Shown piece by piece: positions 36,163 to 46,767 of a stretch of DNA of 64,000 bases (position 1 is the stretch's first letter; every line of letters starts with the position of its first letter). The translations under genes and the position numbers were made by a program. The stretch is from NCBI GenBank assembly GCA_047967505.1, contig CM106540.1; one strand, written 5' to 3'. Origin of the DNA: Dipteris shenzhenensis (lineage: Eukaryota > Polypodiophyta > Polypodiopsida > Gleicheniales). Below the pieces are notes generated by a model that worked only from the letters and a program-made list of their open reading frames with translations, was not told where the DNA came from and ran no database searches.

Positions 36163-39100
36163 CTCCCCCTCAAGCTCAAATCCATCTCACGTACACCAAG
36201 CAAGCTCCTAAATCTGCGAAGCTTCTCGGTACCCAATGCCTTCGTAAAGATATCAGCCACCTGCTCCTCAGTGCTGACATAGACAAGATCAATCTCACCA
36301 GCTAGAACCTTCTCTCTCACAAAGTGATAATGCACCTCAATGTGCTTCGTTCTAGCATGATAAACTGGGTTATTAGCAAGCATGATGCTGCTAATGTTGT
36401 CACAATGAATGACAACTGCTGCATGAACTGACTGTCCCATATCTGCAAGTAGCTTCCGTAACCAAGCTACCTCACATGCAGCCATTGCTGCACCCCTGTA
36501 CTCAGCCTCTGTGCTCGACAAGGCAACTGTTGGCTGCTTCTTGCTGCTCCAACTGATGGCACCACTCCCAAGGGAAAACATAAAACCACTAGTAGATCTC
36601 CTGTCTGAGACACTACCAGCCCAGTCAGCATCTGTGTATCCATGTACCTGTAATGCACACCCAGCTTCATAAAGCAGTCCATAATGCAATGTGGACTTCA
36701 CATACCGCAGTATGCGCCTAGCCGCATCGAAATGTGGCTTCCTCGGTGCCTGCATAAACTGACTCACCAGCCCCACAGCATAGCTCAAATCTGGTCTGGT
36801 TATAGTCATGTAAATCAAGCTACCTACTATGCGCCTGTACATAGTAATATCTTCAAGAAGCTCACCTGTCTCTGCATTGAGCTTCACATTCTGCTCCAAT
36901 GGAACAGAAATAGGCTTACAGCCTGTCATCCCATATTTGGACAGCATGTCCAAACCGTATTGCCTTTGCAACAACCATATCCCACTCGGGGATCTAATAA
37001 CCTCAATGCCCAAGAAGTAACGCAGCTCTCCCAAATCCTTCATCTCAAATTTCTGCTTCAACAGCAGCTTCACTTCATTAATGTCTGCATCACTATCACC
37101 TGTAATAATCAAGTCATCAACATAGATGACTATAAGCACAATCCCTCTGTTTGTCCTTTTCACATAAAGTGAAAAATCTGAATTGGAAATCTGAAATCCA
37201 ATAGTGACAAGATATTGCCCTATCTTGTCTGACCATGCCCTCGGCGCCTGTTTTAAGCCATACAAGGCTTTGCGCAACCTGCATACAAAATCGGGGTGTG
37301 CATTATCCTCATAACCTTCTGGCTGCATCATATAAACCTCTTCCTGCAAATCACCATGCAAGAAGGCATTTTTCACATCCATCTGATGCAAAGACCATCC
37401 CTTTGCAGCGGCCATAGCAATTACTGCTCTCACGGTTGCCATCCTTGCAACTGGGCTGAAAGTTTCCTCATAGTCAATTCCATATGTCTGCACAAAACCT
37501 TTGGCAACCAATCTTGCCTTGTACCTGCTAACAGACCCATCAGCATTGTGCTTTACTTTGTAAACCCACTTGCAGCCAATAGCCTTCTTATCATGAGGCA
37601 AAGGCATCCAAATCCCAAGTGTGGTTTGCATCCAAGGCAGCCATCTCTTCATCCATAGCTGCTTCCCAATTTTTATGCCCTGCTGCATCCTCAAAACATG
37701 TGGGCTCTGGCTCCTCTAGAACCTTGACCATATAAGCATAGTGATGTGCTGTATACCCATCATATCTCAGCCTGTCAACTGGATACTTAATACGAGTGGA
37801 CCTCCGTACAACTGGATCACTTGCAGGAGTCTTTAAATCATGCCTGCTTTTCCTTGCACCAGGTCAACAGAAGGAATCCCAAGTTCCTCATCAAGGCTCA
37901 TTTCAGAGCCGCTTGACTCTCCATCAACATGAGAGCTACCAGCAGACACATCAAACACTGGAGTATGGTCCACTTTTTCTTTTCCCTTATGTGATACCTG
38001 CACAACACTATCAGGACTGCCATGTGACAATTCACTAGATCTCAATCTCCCTGTCCATGCATTAGATCCACTAGTAGAGGACTCTCTGGGTCCACTCAAG
38101 GCTTGAGATTGCTGCTTTGCATTTATTGCAGCATTCCCATTTCCTGCATCTGCATCTCCTACCATAACAGTTGGTGCATACCAGCTGCTCATTTCATCAA
38201 AAACAACATCTCTGCTCACTTGCATTTTGCGAGTGGAAGGGTTATAACAGCGATACCCTTTCTGGTGCTAAGCATATCCAATAAAGATGCATTTTTCTGC
38301 CTTTGGATCCAGCTTGGTTCTCTTCTCATCAGGAACATGAACATACGCTATGCAACCAAATACCTTCAAGTGAGAAATATCTGGTTTTTGGCCTGTATAC
38401 ATTTCTTCAGGTGTCATGCCATGGACAGCTGCAGTGGGAAAACTGTTCATAATATAAACAGCAGTTGCTACTGCTTGAGCCCAAAAATAATAAGGCATGT
38501 TTTTCTCATTTAGGATCGCCCGTCCTACTTCTGCAATATGCCTGTTCTTCCTTTCTGCAACCCCATTCTGCTGAGGGGTAGACCTGCATGAGTACTTCCT
38601 TTGAATTCCCTGTTCTTTCAGATATTCACAAAATTCTTCTGAAAAGTACTCTCCCCCTCCATCAGATCTTAGCACTTTAATATGCACACCTTTCTCTTTT
38701 TCAACCATGGCCTTAAAAGCCTTGAAATGGCTGAACACTTCACTTTTGTGCTTCATAAAATAAATCCACACCTTCCTAGTGTAGTCATCAATAAACGTCA
38801 CATAATAATGGCATCCACCAATAGAAGCAGCTTTGGTTGTCCAAACATCTGAATGGATCACTTCCAAAGGTCTTCTGCTCACCTTAGCATTTTTGGGAAA
38901 TGCATGTTTGGCCTGCTTACCCATTTGGCATGCTTCACATACCTTTTGCATTCCCTCAACTCTGAATTTAGGCAAACCTGCAACAATGTTTTTCGTTTGC
39001 ATAGATTTCAGCCTTTGTATATTCACATGCCCAATGCGCTTGTGCCATATCTCAATATCTGCAATGACACCTCTCCCATGCGCAAACATAGCAGCTTTCA

Positions 39101-40469
39101 CCTCAGGCATATCAACATCCAAGGTGAACATTATGCCATTTTTGTTGCCTTTCGCAACCAAGCGGCACTTATTTTTCAAGTCCTCAACGAAGCATCCATC
39201 AGGATTAAATCTAACCTGACCTTGCTCAACCATCTGGCCAACTGAAACTAGGTTCTTAGTGATTTTTGGAACATGAAGTACCTCTGCCAAGTACTTTGTT
39301 TTGCCATCCTGCATAGCCAATGGCACTTTACCAACCTGCGTAATTGGGTGTGCAGTATCATCACCTGTTTCAACATAACCTGGCTTATCCAAATTTCTAA
39401 CATCATGAAACCACTCACCATGACTGGTCATGTGGTTAGAGGCACCTGAATCAACATACCAAACATCATTGCAAGCTGCAGCATCTCCTGACATGGAGTT
39501 AACCATATGCTGCATCACAAAAAGGTGCTCATTTCTGTCGTCACCATGCCCACTTGATGATGCATAGTTGCTTTGCTGCAACTTCCCACTTTTGATGTCA
39601 TTCTGTTTTTTATAGCATGTATTCTCCTTGTGTCCAGGCTTTCCACAATAATAGCTTTCTGTGCTGCTGTTTACTTGCTGGTTCCTTTGCCATGAACCAC
39701 GGCCTCTTTGGCTCCCCCTGCCTCTAGAACTACCACGTCCTCCTCCATAGGACTGGTTTTCCTGTTGTTGCTGTTGGTTCTGATTTCCTGCACGGCCACC
39801 AAAACGGCCTCTTCCTCTACCCCTGCCTCTACCTGTATTCGAGTAGAAAGCAGTCTCTTGAGAAGTTGAGGTGGCTGAACCACCATTCCTTTGCTCTTCA
39901 CTCAGCAAGAGAGCAATAAGTTCCTGAAAATCAGGAAATGTTTCACGGACTCCAATGGATGTTCGAAACTGTGCATAATCTTTCCCAAGACCATTCAAGG
40001 TCACGGACACTAAGTCCTCATCATCAACAGGTGCTCCAATGGAGGCAAGAGAATTTGCAAGGCCTTTCACCTTCAAGGAATACTCATTTATATTCATATT
40101 TTTCCTTTGCACATTGTGCAACTCCTGCTTTAGCTGCATCTTTTGTGCTTTGGTATTTGTGCTATACAGCTTCACCAATGTATCCCATGCCTCCTTAGGT
40201 GTCTCTACATCCTGTATGTGCACAATCATAGAATCTGAAATGCTAACAGACAGCCAATACAAGCATTTTCTGGCTTTTTCATGCCATTCTTTAAAGGCCT
40301 TCAATTCAGCAGGAGTGGGAGCAGCACCCAAAACTGGTTCTGTAGTTTCACCACTGATGCAATCCCAAACTCCCTTTCCCATAAGGAAGTTTGTCATCCT
40401 GAACTTCCATGCTTGGAAGTTGTTCTTGTCAAGCTTCTCACTGACAATGGTAGACAGATTCTCAGACAT
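36120..40469 (-). pseudogene. Copia 2 Gag-Pol polyprotein, nearly intact
   Basis: Starts at the ATG at 40469 (MSENLSTIVSEK). In order: Gag (about residues 1-270, with a Gly/Arg-rich stretch before the knuckle), zinc knuckle (SYYCGKPGHKENTC, first Cys replaced by Ser), protease (VDSGASNHM), integrase (HKRIGH...CEACQMGK; HSDVWT; LRSDGGGEY; TPQQNGVAERKNRH), RT with YVDD at about 37108-37119, and RNase H (DADWAG; SSTEAEY). Lesions: TAG at 38268-38270 after IFIGYA, one frame change near 37850 and another near 37608. Except for these, the frame is open. Function when intact: a self-encoded capsid and reverse-transcription machinery. Confidence 0.93.
36163..36180 (-). other. Polypurine tract of copia 2
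   Basis: The minus strand reads GCTTGAGGGGGAG just before the 3' LTR, the expected plus-strand primer. Confidence 0.85.
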
Positions 40470-41036
40470 TTTACAAATCACGAATTGCAACAGCAACCTG
40501 TAAACACAGCAAATGCCTCAGAAGGACAAATAGCAAAACTTCTGCAAAAAACCTCACAGGGGCAGATCTGCAACACTGATGAAAGTGGTATTTCACCACA
40601 CAGTCACTTCCTAGTGACAATTTTGCATCAACAGGCAACAGGCATGAATCTGCAACTCCCAATATCTCTGCGCACAGGCATACGATGCAATTTCTGTGGC
40701 ACCTTTCCACCGACCGGCCGCGCGCAGTGGTCGCACAGCAAAAACAGGGCCTTTTTCTGAGTGCCTGCGAAGAACTTCTGCCTTCAAAACGGGCCCCGAA
40801 ACGGCCTCAAATCAAAAAAATAAAGTCACCAAGGGCTTTGCCATCACCCGCAGCATATACTGCGCTCTCGCCACACCGCGAAGGGCCTCTCAATCTGAAG
40901 CAGTGCACTCAGACACTTCTGGCTGTGCTACCTGCAGAGATTTGCTCCCAAACTCGAAATAGGAAAGCAACACTGGTCCTCTTACCAGGACACCACAAAC
41001 TTGGCTTGCTTTCTTGAGCTCCTTACCATGAACAAG
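40470..41036 (-). other. Untranslated leader of copia 2
   Basis: Lies between the primer site and the gag ATG. No coding potential is evident; it would hold packaging signals. Confidence 0.75.
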
Positions 41037-41048
41037 GCTCTGATACCA
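41037..41048 (-). other. Primer-binding site of copia 2
   Basis: TGGTATCAGAGC on the minus strand is a full match to the initiator methionine tRNA primer site used by plant copia elements, and it directly abuts the 5' LTR. Confidence 0.93.
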
Positions 41049-41346
41049 TGTAAAGAAGAAGGGAGAGAGATAGGAGACTCAAGTTCAGCTTTCTTCACAA
41101 CACACAAAAGAGAGAGGACACAAGGTTGGAGGGTGAAGCCTTTCTTCACTTTTGCACACAACAACCATTACAATAGAAGAGGGAAATACCCTATATGTCA
41201 AACCCTAGAATACGTGGTTCATATGTGAACCCAAACCAAAACATACGTGGTAGTCTAACTACACCACGAGTACAACTAACATAGGCGGTGACATAAATGA
41301 TAGTCATCCAGGAGATATGTCGGGGATAGAGCTTGATATCTCAACA
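41049..41346 (-). repeat. 5' LTR of copia 2
   Basis: 298 bp, same sequence as 35865-36162. It should carry the promoter; I did not assign a TATA box. Confidence 0.96.
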
Positions 41347-41506
41347 TTCTTATCCAAAATGTGCGTCGTGTCTCTGCATCTGTAGGAAGATGACCCATCG
41401 CAGCTTGCTGTGGATCTAATTTACGAGAGTTAGAGTTAACTAAAGTGCATGTAATATGTAGTAAAACAAATAGAACAATACATTAAATGAGAAGAAGTAG
41501 ACTTAC

Positions 41507-41960
41507 CACGGTTGCCTCGAACGCCATCCGTCCACCTGCACCAAAGTGCGAAGTACCTACGACGTCCAGCCATCTCTTCGCAGCCCTCCTCTGACCCTCG
41601 AACAATTCGGGATGGTCCCTATTCTGCTTCTTCAAGAACTTCCAATCAGCTTTGTCTACCCAGCTGGGTTTAGCCAACCCCTTTGTGATGGAAGTACGCA
41701 AGGTTGATCTACTGTGCTTCAAGACCAAACCCATGCGCTCTCGCATATAATCCTCATTAAACTCCCAATTTGGCAGGTTAGGGTATTTTTGTTTTAACTC
41801 ATCGATGACCGCCTGCTTCTTTTGGCCATCTTGATACTGCCAATCGGTAGCAATGCCGCTCTTGAAGTGATGGCTCATCAACCGCCTCATGGTGGCCATC
41901 ACTGCTTTGCCCTTTCTATCTTCTATTATCTCTCCGGTAGCTGTGATTTGATAGGAGAGA
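41507..41960 (-). CDS. Core exon of the Transposase_24-like gene
   Basis: An uninterrupted reading frame runs to the donor GTG|GTAAGT (exon end 41507). It carries the Trp- and Lys-rich transposase-associated block. The next exon resumes at the CAG acceptor with first base 41407, in phase, and is broken 60 bp later by the copia. Confidence 0.68.
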
Positions 41961-42639
41961 TCGCCTGATGAGTAAGGAGGACTGATTGTAGTAGAGTCAG
42001 AAGAAGTGAAAGCTGTGCGAGCGCTTCTAGAGCGAGGAGTAGCAGGGGAGTAGGAGAGGGAAAGGGACCTGCCTGATATTGTGTCTCCGGACCAAGTGGA
42101 GACCTGTAGGAACGTGAGTATGCTAACTCGTCTATATCTCCTGAGTCAGCACAACATAAGCTGCCCTTCCTACTCTTCCTTCCCTTATGAGAGGCATGCA
42201 TAGGTGATGACCCCTCGGTCGAAGGGGCACGAGAGGACGATTGGGAGTACAGCCAGCCGTCGGTGTAGGGGAGGGAATTGCTAAGGTCCTCTGAGATAGC
42301 AGAGAGAAGAATCTCGCTGCCTCCTCATCGCTCATCTGCGCTACAAACTCGTCGGGACTCCCGACAAGGCCATGCGCAGCTAGCAAAGGAGTTCCCCGAG
42401 GGGTAGTCACAGTGCTATGTGGAAGAGAGTCGGACCAGGGGTAGTCATAGTGTTAGGTCCGAGAGGAGTCAGACCAGGGGTAGTCCTGGGGGTAGTCGCT
42501 TGAGAGGAATCAAAATCCTCTGGAGCAAATAGATCATGAGCTCTTCTCCTGTGAGGCTATCCGTACTCGTCGGATGAGCGACGTGATCCTATGTCTAACA
42601 TAGACACAAACACGAAAACAAAAAACAAAAAAACAAACA

Positions 42640-45600
42640 TAAGCATAGGCATAGGCATAGGCATAGGCAAAGAGGGAGAGAAGAGGAAGAAGAGGAAGAG
42701 GAAGAGGAAGAAGAGGAAGAGGAATCTGAAGAAGAGGGTGAGAAAAGGGAAAAGAGAAGGGGGAGGAGAAGAGGAAGAAGAGGGAAAGGAAAGAGGGAAA
42801 GAAGAGGAGAGAAGAGGGAAAGGAAGAGGAAGAACAGGAAGAAGAGGGAGAGAAGAGGAAGAAGAGAGAAAGAAGAGAGAAAGAAGAGGGAAAGGAGAGG
42901 GGAAGAGAGAAGAAGAGAGAAGAAGAGGAAGAAGAGAGAAAGAAGAGAGAATAAGAGAAGGGGGAAAGAGAAGGGAAAGGAAAGAGGGAAAGAAGAGAAA
43001 GAAGATGGAAAAGAGGAAGTGGACGAGAAGAGGAAGAGAGGGAAAGGAAAGAGGGAAAGGAAAGAGGAAGAAGAGGGAAAGAAGAGGAAGAAGAGAGACA
43101 GAAGAGAGAAAGAAGAGGGAAAGAAGAGGGGAAAAGAGGAGAAGAGAGAAGAAGAGGAAGAAGAGGGAGAGAAGAGGAAGAAGAGAGAAAGAAGAGAGAA
43201 TAAGAGAAGGGGGAAAGAGAGAATAAGAGAAGGGGGAAAGAGAAGGGAAAGGAAAGAGGGAAAGGAAGAGGAAGAAGAGGGAGAGAAGGAGGAAGAAGAG
43301 GAAGAGGAATTTGAAGAAGAGGAAGAGAAGAGGAAAATGAGATAAGAGCATATGAGAAGAGGAATCTCTTATGCTCATGCATAAGCATAAGCATTCTTAT
43401 GCTCATGCTTATGTTTATGCATGAGCATAAGAGAAGGGGGAAAGAGAGAAGAAGAGGAAGAGAAGAGGGAAATGAGAGGGATTTGCATGAGCATATGTCT
43501 ACTTCTCTTATGCTCATGCATAAGCATAAGCATTCTTATGCTCATGCTTATGTTTATGCATGAGCATAAGAGAAGGGGGAAAGAGAGAAGAAGAGGAAGA
43601 GAAGAGGGAAATGAGAGGGAAGAGAAGAAGAGGAATCTGAAGAAGAGGGAAGAGAAGAGGGAAATGAGAGAAGAGCATAAGAGAAGAGGAATCTTTTATG
43701 CTCATGCATAAGCATAAGCATTCTTATGCTCATGCTTATGTTTATGCATGAGCATAAGAGAAGGGGGAAAGAGAGAAGAAGAGGAAGAGAATGTCTACTT
43801 CTCTTATGCTCATGCATAAGCATAAGCATGAGCATATGTCTCCTTTTCTTATGCTCATGCTTATGCTTAAGCATAAGGTTATGCTCATGCTTATGCTTAT
43901 GCATGAGCATAAGAGAAGGAGGAAAGAGAGAAGAAGAGGGAAAGGAAAGAGGGAAAGGAAAGAGAGAAGAAGAGGGAAAGAGAAAAGAGGAAAAAAGAGA
44001 CATATGCTCATGCTTATGCATGAGCATATGTCTACTCTTATGCTCACGCATAAGCATAAGCATTCTTATGCTCATGCTTATGTTTATTCATGAGCATAAG
44101 AGAAGGGGGAAAGAGAGAAGAAGAGGGAAAGGAAAGAGGGAAAAAGAGGGAAAGAAAGAGAGAAGAAGAGGGAAAGGAAGGAGAGATTGGAAAAGAGGAA
44201 AGAGGGGGAGAAAGAAAGAAGGGGGAAAGAGAGAATAAGAGAAGGGGGAAAAAAGAGACATATGAGCATATGTCTACTTCTCTTATGCTCATGCATAAGC
44301 ATAAGCATTCTTATGCTCATGCTTATGTTTATGCATGAGCATAAGAGAAGGGGGAAAGAGAGAAGAAGAGGAAGAGAATGTCTACTTCTCTTATGCTCAT
44401 GCATAAGCATAAGCATGAGCATATGTCCCCTTTTCTTATGCTCATGCTTATGCTTAAGCATAAGCATAAGCATGAGCTCATGCTTATGCTTATGCATGAG
44501 TATAAGAGAAGGGGGAAAGAGAGAATAAGAGGGAAAGGAAAGAGAGAAGAAGAGGGAAAGAGAAAAGAGGAAAAAAGAGACATATGCTCATGCTTATGCA
44601 TGAGCATATGTCTACTTCTCTTATGCTCATGCATAAGCATAAGCATTCTTATGCTCATGCATAAGCATAAGCATTCTTATGCTCATGCTTATGTTTATGC
44701 ATGAGCATAAGAGAAGGGGGAAAGAGAGAAGAAGAGGGAAAGGAAAGAGGGAAAGAAAGAGAGAAGAAGAGGGAAAGGAAAGAGGGAAAGAAAGAGAGAA
44801 GAAGAGGGAAAGGAAGGAGAGATTGGAAAAGAGGAAAGAGGGAGAGAAAGAGAGAAGGGGGAAAGAGAGAATAAGAGAAGGGGGAAAAAAGAGACATATG
44901 CTCATGCGAATGCATGAGCATTTCGCATGAGCATATGTCTACTTCTCTTATGCTCATGCATAAGCATAAGCATTTTTATGCTCATGCTTATGTTTATGCA
45001 TGAGCATAAGAGAAGGGGGAAAGAGAGAAGAAGAGGAAGAGAATGTCTACTTCTCTTGCTCATGCATAAGCATAAGCATGAGCATATGTCTCCTTTTCTT
45101 ATGCTCATGCTTAGCATAAGCATAAGCATGAGCTCATGCTTATGCTTATGCATGAGCATAAGAGAAAGGGGAGAGAGAGAAGAAGAGGGAAAGGAAAGAG
45201 GGAGGAAAGAGAGAAGAAGAGGGAAAGAGAAAAGAGGAAAAAAGAGACATATGCTCATGCTTATGCATAAGCATATGTCTACTTTTGTTATGCTCATGCT
45301 TATGTTTATGCATGAGCATAAGTGAAGGGGGAAAGAGAGAAGAAGGAGGAAAGGAAAGAGAGAAAAAGAGGGAAAGAAAGAGAGAAGAAGAGGGAAAGGA
45401 AGGAGAGATTGGAAAAGAGGAAAGAGGGAGAGAAAGAGAGAAGGGGGAAAGAGAGAATAAGAGAAAGGGGAAAAAAGAGACATATGCTCATGCGAATGCT
45501 TAAGCATAAGCATGAGCATATGTCTCCTTTTCTTATGCTCATGCTTATGCTTAAGCATAAGCATAAGAGAAGGGGGAAAGAGAGAATAAGAGGGAAAGGA

Positions 45601-45880
45601 AAGAGAGAAGAAGAGGGAAAGAGAAAAGAGGAAAAAAGAGACATATGCTCATGCTTATGCATGAGCATATGTCTACTTCTTTATGCTCATACATAAGCAT
45701 AAGCATTCTTATGCTCATGCTTATGTTTTTGCTTAAGAGAAGGGGGAAAGAGAGAAGAAGAGGGAAAGGAAAGAGGGAAAAAGAGGGAAAGAAAGAGAGA
45801 AGAAGAGGAAAAGGAAAGAGGGAAAAAGAGGAGGAAATAGATTGAAGGAGGGAAGAAGGAAAGAGATTGAGGGGAAGAGA
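42640..45880. repeat. Purine-rich low-complexity block with higher-order repeats
   Basis: A GAAGAGGGAAAG-type purine tract occupies 42670-43340 almost without interruption. From 43340 it alternates with ATGCTCATGCTTATGCATGAGC-like palindromic modules. A larger unit of about 590-665 bp starts near 43790, 44378 and 45042. Open frames here on both strands are artefacts of the repeat. It lies upstream of, or within an intron of, the leftward CACTA gene. Confidence 0.92.
44001..44030. repeat. Perfect 13-bp-arm palindrome, first of four
   Basis: Arms CATATGCTCATGC and GCATGAGCATATG flank a TTAT loop. The same 30 bp occur at 44581-44610 and 45642-45671, and with one mismatch at 45248-45277. Confidence 0.93.
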
Positions 45881-46549
45881 GGGTTCCTATGCCCATCACT
45901 GTAGCTAGCACTTAAGGCGCTAGCTGCAGGCCAATGCAAATAACAAAAATAATAAATGGAAAAAAGAGGAAGCAGTTACCTGAAATAGTACGTCCCGCTC
46001 GGTGTTGTGGACTGGCCCTACAAAAGAGAGGAAACAACCCATTTTTCAAATAAGATGTTAGAGGAAGGAGGAGATTACAAAAGTAACTTCTTGAAAGGAG
46101 GAGATTGAGGAGACAAGGAAAGGAGGAGATTGAGGAGACGAGGAGAAAGAGAAGGAAGAGAAATACAGAAAAGAGGTGAGTCTTCTTTCTTTCTTGAAAT
46201 CTCATCTTTTGTTTAAATTCTTTGAAAACAAGCATGAAAACTAGTTTACAGGTTTAGCAATACAAGGAGAAGCACTCACAAAACTAAAGCTAACAAATAA
46301 ATAACCTACATTGTTGAAACAAACTCACCTCTTGAAGAACTTCCTTTCAAGAGACCAAAGAGGGAAAAGGGTAGAGAGGGAGTACAAGAGTTAGGAGAAG
46401 ATTAAGGAGTGGAGAATAGAGTGGGAGGTTGTCGGAAATAGGTGGGAGGTCGTCGAAAATAGGTGGGAGGAGAGATTGCCTTGCTTACTTGAGAGATTAG
46501 ACAAGGGGAAAAAAAAAACACCGCACGACAGGAGTCTCGGGTTTTAACC
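45881..46549 (-). other. Presumed 5' exon and promoter region of the leftward CACTA gene
   Basis: A canonical donor (TTTCAG|GTAACT on the minus strand) lies near 45979. The upstream part is purine-rich on the plus strand with no domain. It could hold a noncoding first exon and a long intron that contains the low-complexity block; this is inference from splice-site strings only. Confidence 0.35.
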
Positions 46550-46684
46550 CACAGCGTCGCTATATATAGCGACGCTTATCTGTTGCTATATAGCAACATT
46601 TTTTATTAAAAACATTGCTATATAGCGATGGAATAGAGGAAAACGTCACTATATAGCAACACTTTAAGTCACTTTTTGTTGTAG
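46550..46684. repeat. Internal palindrome cluster between the two CACTA genes
   Basis: Four near-copies of the end palindrome (GTCGCTATATATAGCGAC, GTTGCTATATAGCAAC, TTGCTATATAGCGAT, GTCACTATATAGCAAC) lie at 46555-46665. The stretch ends in CACTTTTTGTTGTAG, which on the minus strand reads CTACAACAAAAAGTG, like a CACTA-type terminus missing its first two bases. Confidence 0.8.
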
Positions 46685-46767
46685 CATGAAGGGAAGCTCA
46701 TAGATGCTATTTTATAACTGTTAATATCTCTTCCCTTGCAACTTATGTTGTGATTTTATAAGTGTAG

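Larger units (their letters stand above)
35865..41346 (-). mobile_element. Complete Ty1/copia retrotransposon 2, identical LTRs
   Basis: The element is 5,482 bp with 298-bp LTRs at 35865-36162 and 41049-41346 that are identical at every base I compared. LTRs run TGTTGA...TTTACA on the minus strand. TTCTT flanks it on both sides (35860-35864 and 41347-41351), the 5-bp target duplication. The primer site TGGTATCAGAGC is adjacent to the 5' LTR (41048-41037), and a polypurine tract (TTGAGGGGGAGTG) abuts the 3' LTR. Gag, protease, integrase, RT and RNase H follow in copia order. Identical LTRs mean very recent insertion. Confidence 0.97.
35560..42600 (-). pseudogene. Transposase_24-like accessory gene of the CACTA element, split by copia
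   Basis: Three minus-strand exons fit together. Exon at up to about 42130 down to 41507 encodes a Ser/Pro-rich stretch, then ATGEIIEDRKGKAV and a helical Trp/Lys-rich region (HFKSG, NWEFNEDYM, KADWKFLKKQ, HPELFEGQR). Exon 41407-35789 (interrupted by copia) continues QAAMGHLPTDAETR across the insertion into LWFIEQEAMGAMVDWAEVAACM. The last exon, 35664-35560, is an acidic tail rich in Asp/Glu/Gln ending in TAG. Junctions are canonical and in phase. The plan and Trp pattern resemble plant Transposase_24 (Ptta/En/Spm) proteins, whose exact biochemical role is not settled. Further coding at 42132-42600 shows frame changes. The copia insertion makes this copy a null allele. Confidence 0.68.

Noticed and set aside
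42534-45845. Many long open frames on both strands in the purine-rich block (Leu/Ser/Phe-rich or Lys/Glu/Arg-rich)
   Set aside because: They follow directly from GA repeat text, which lacks stops in several frames; no domain, no varied composition, and frames overlap on both strands.
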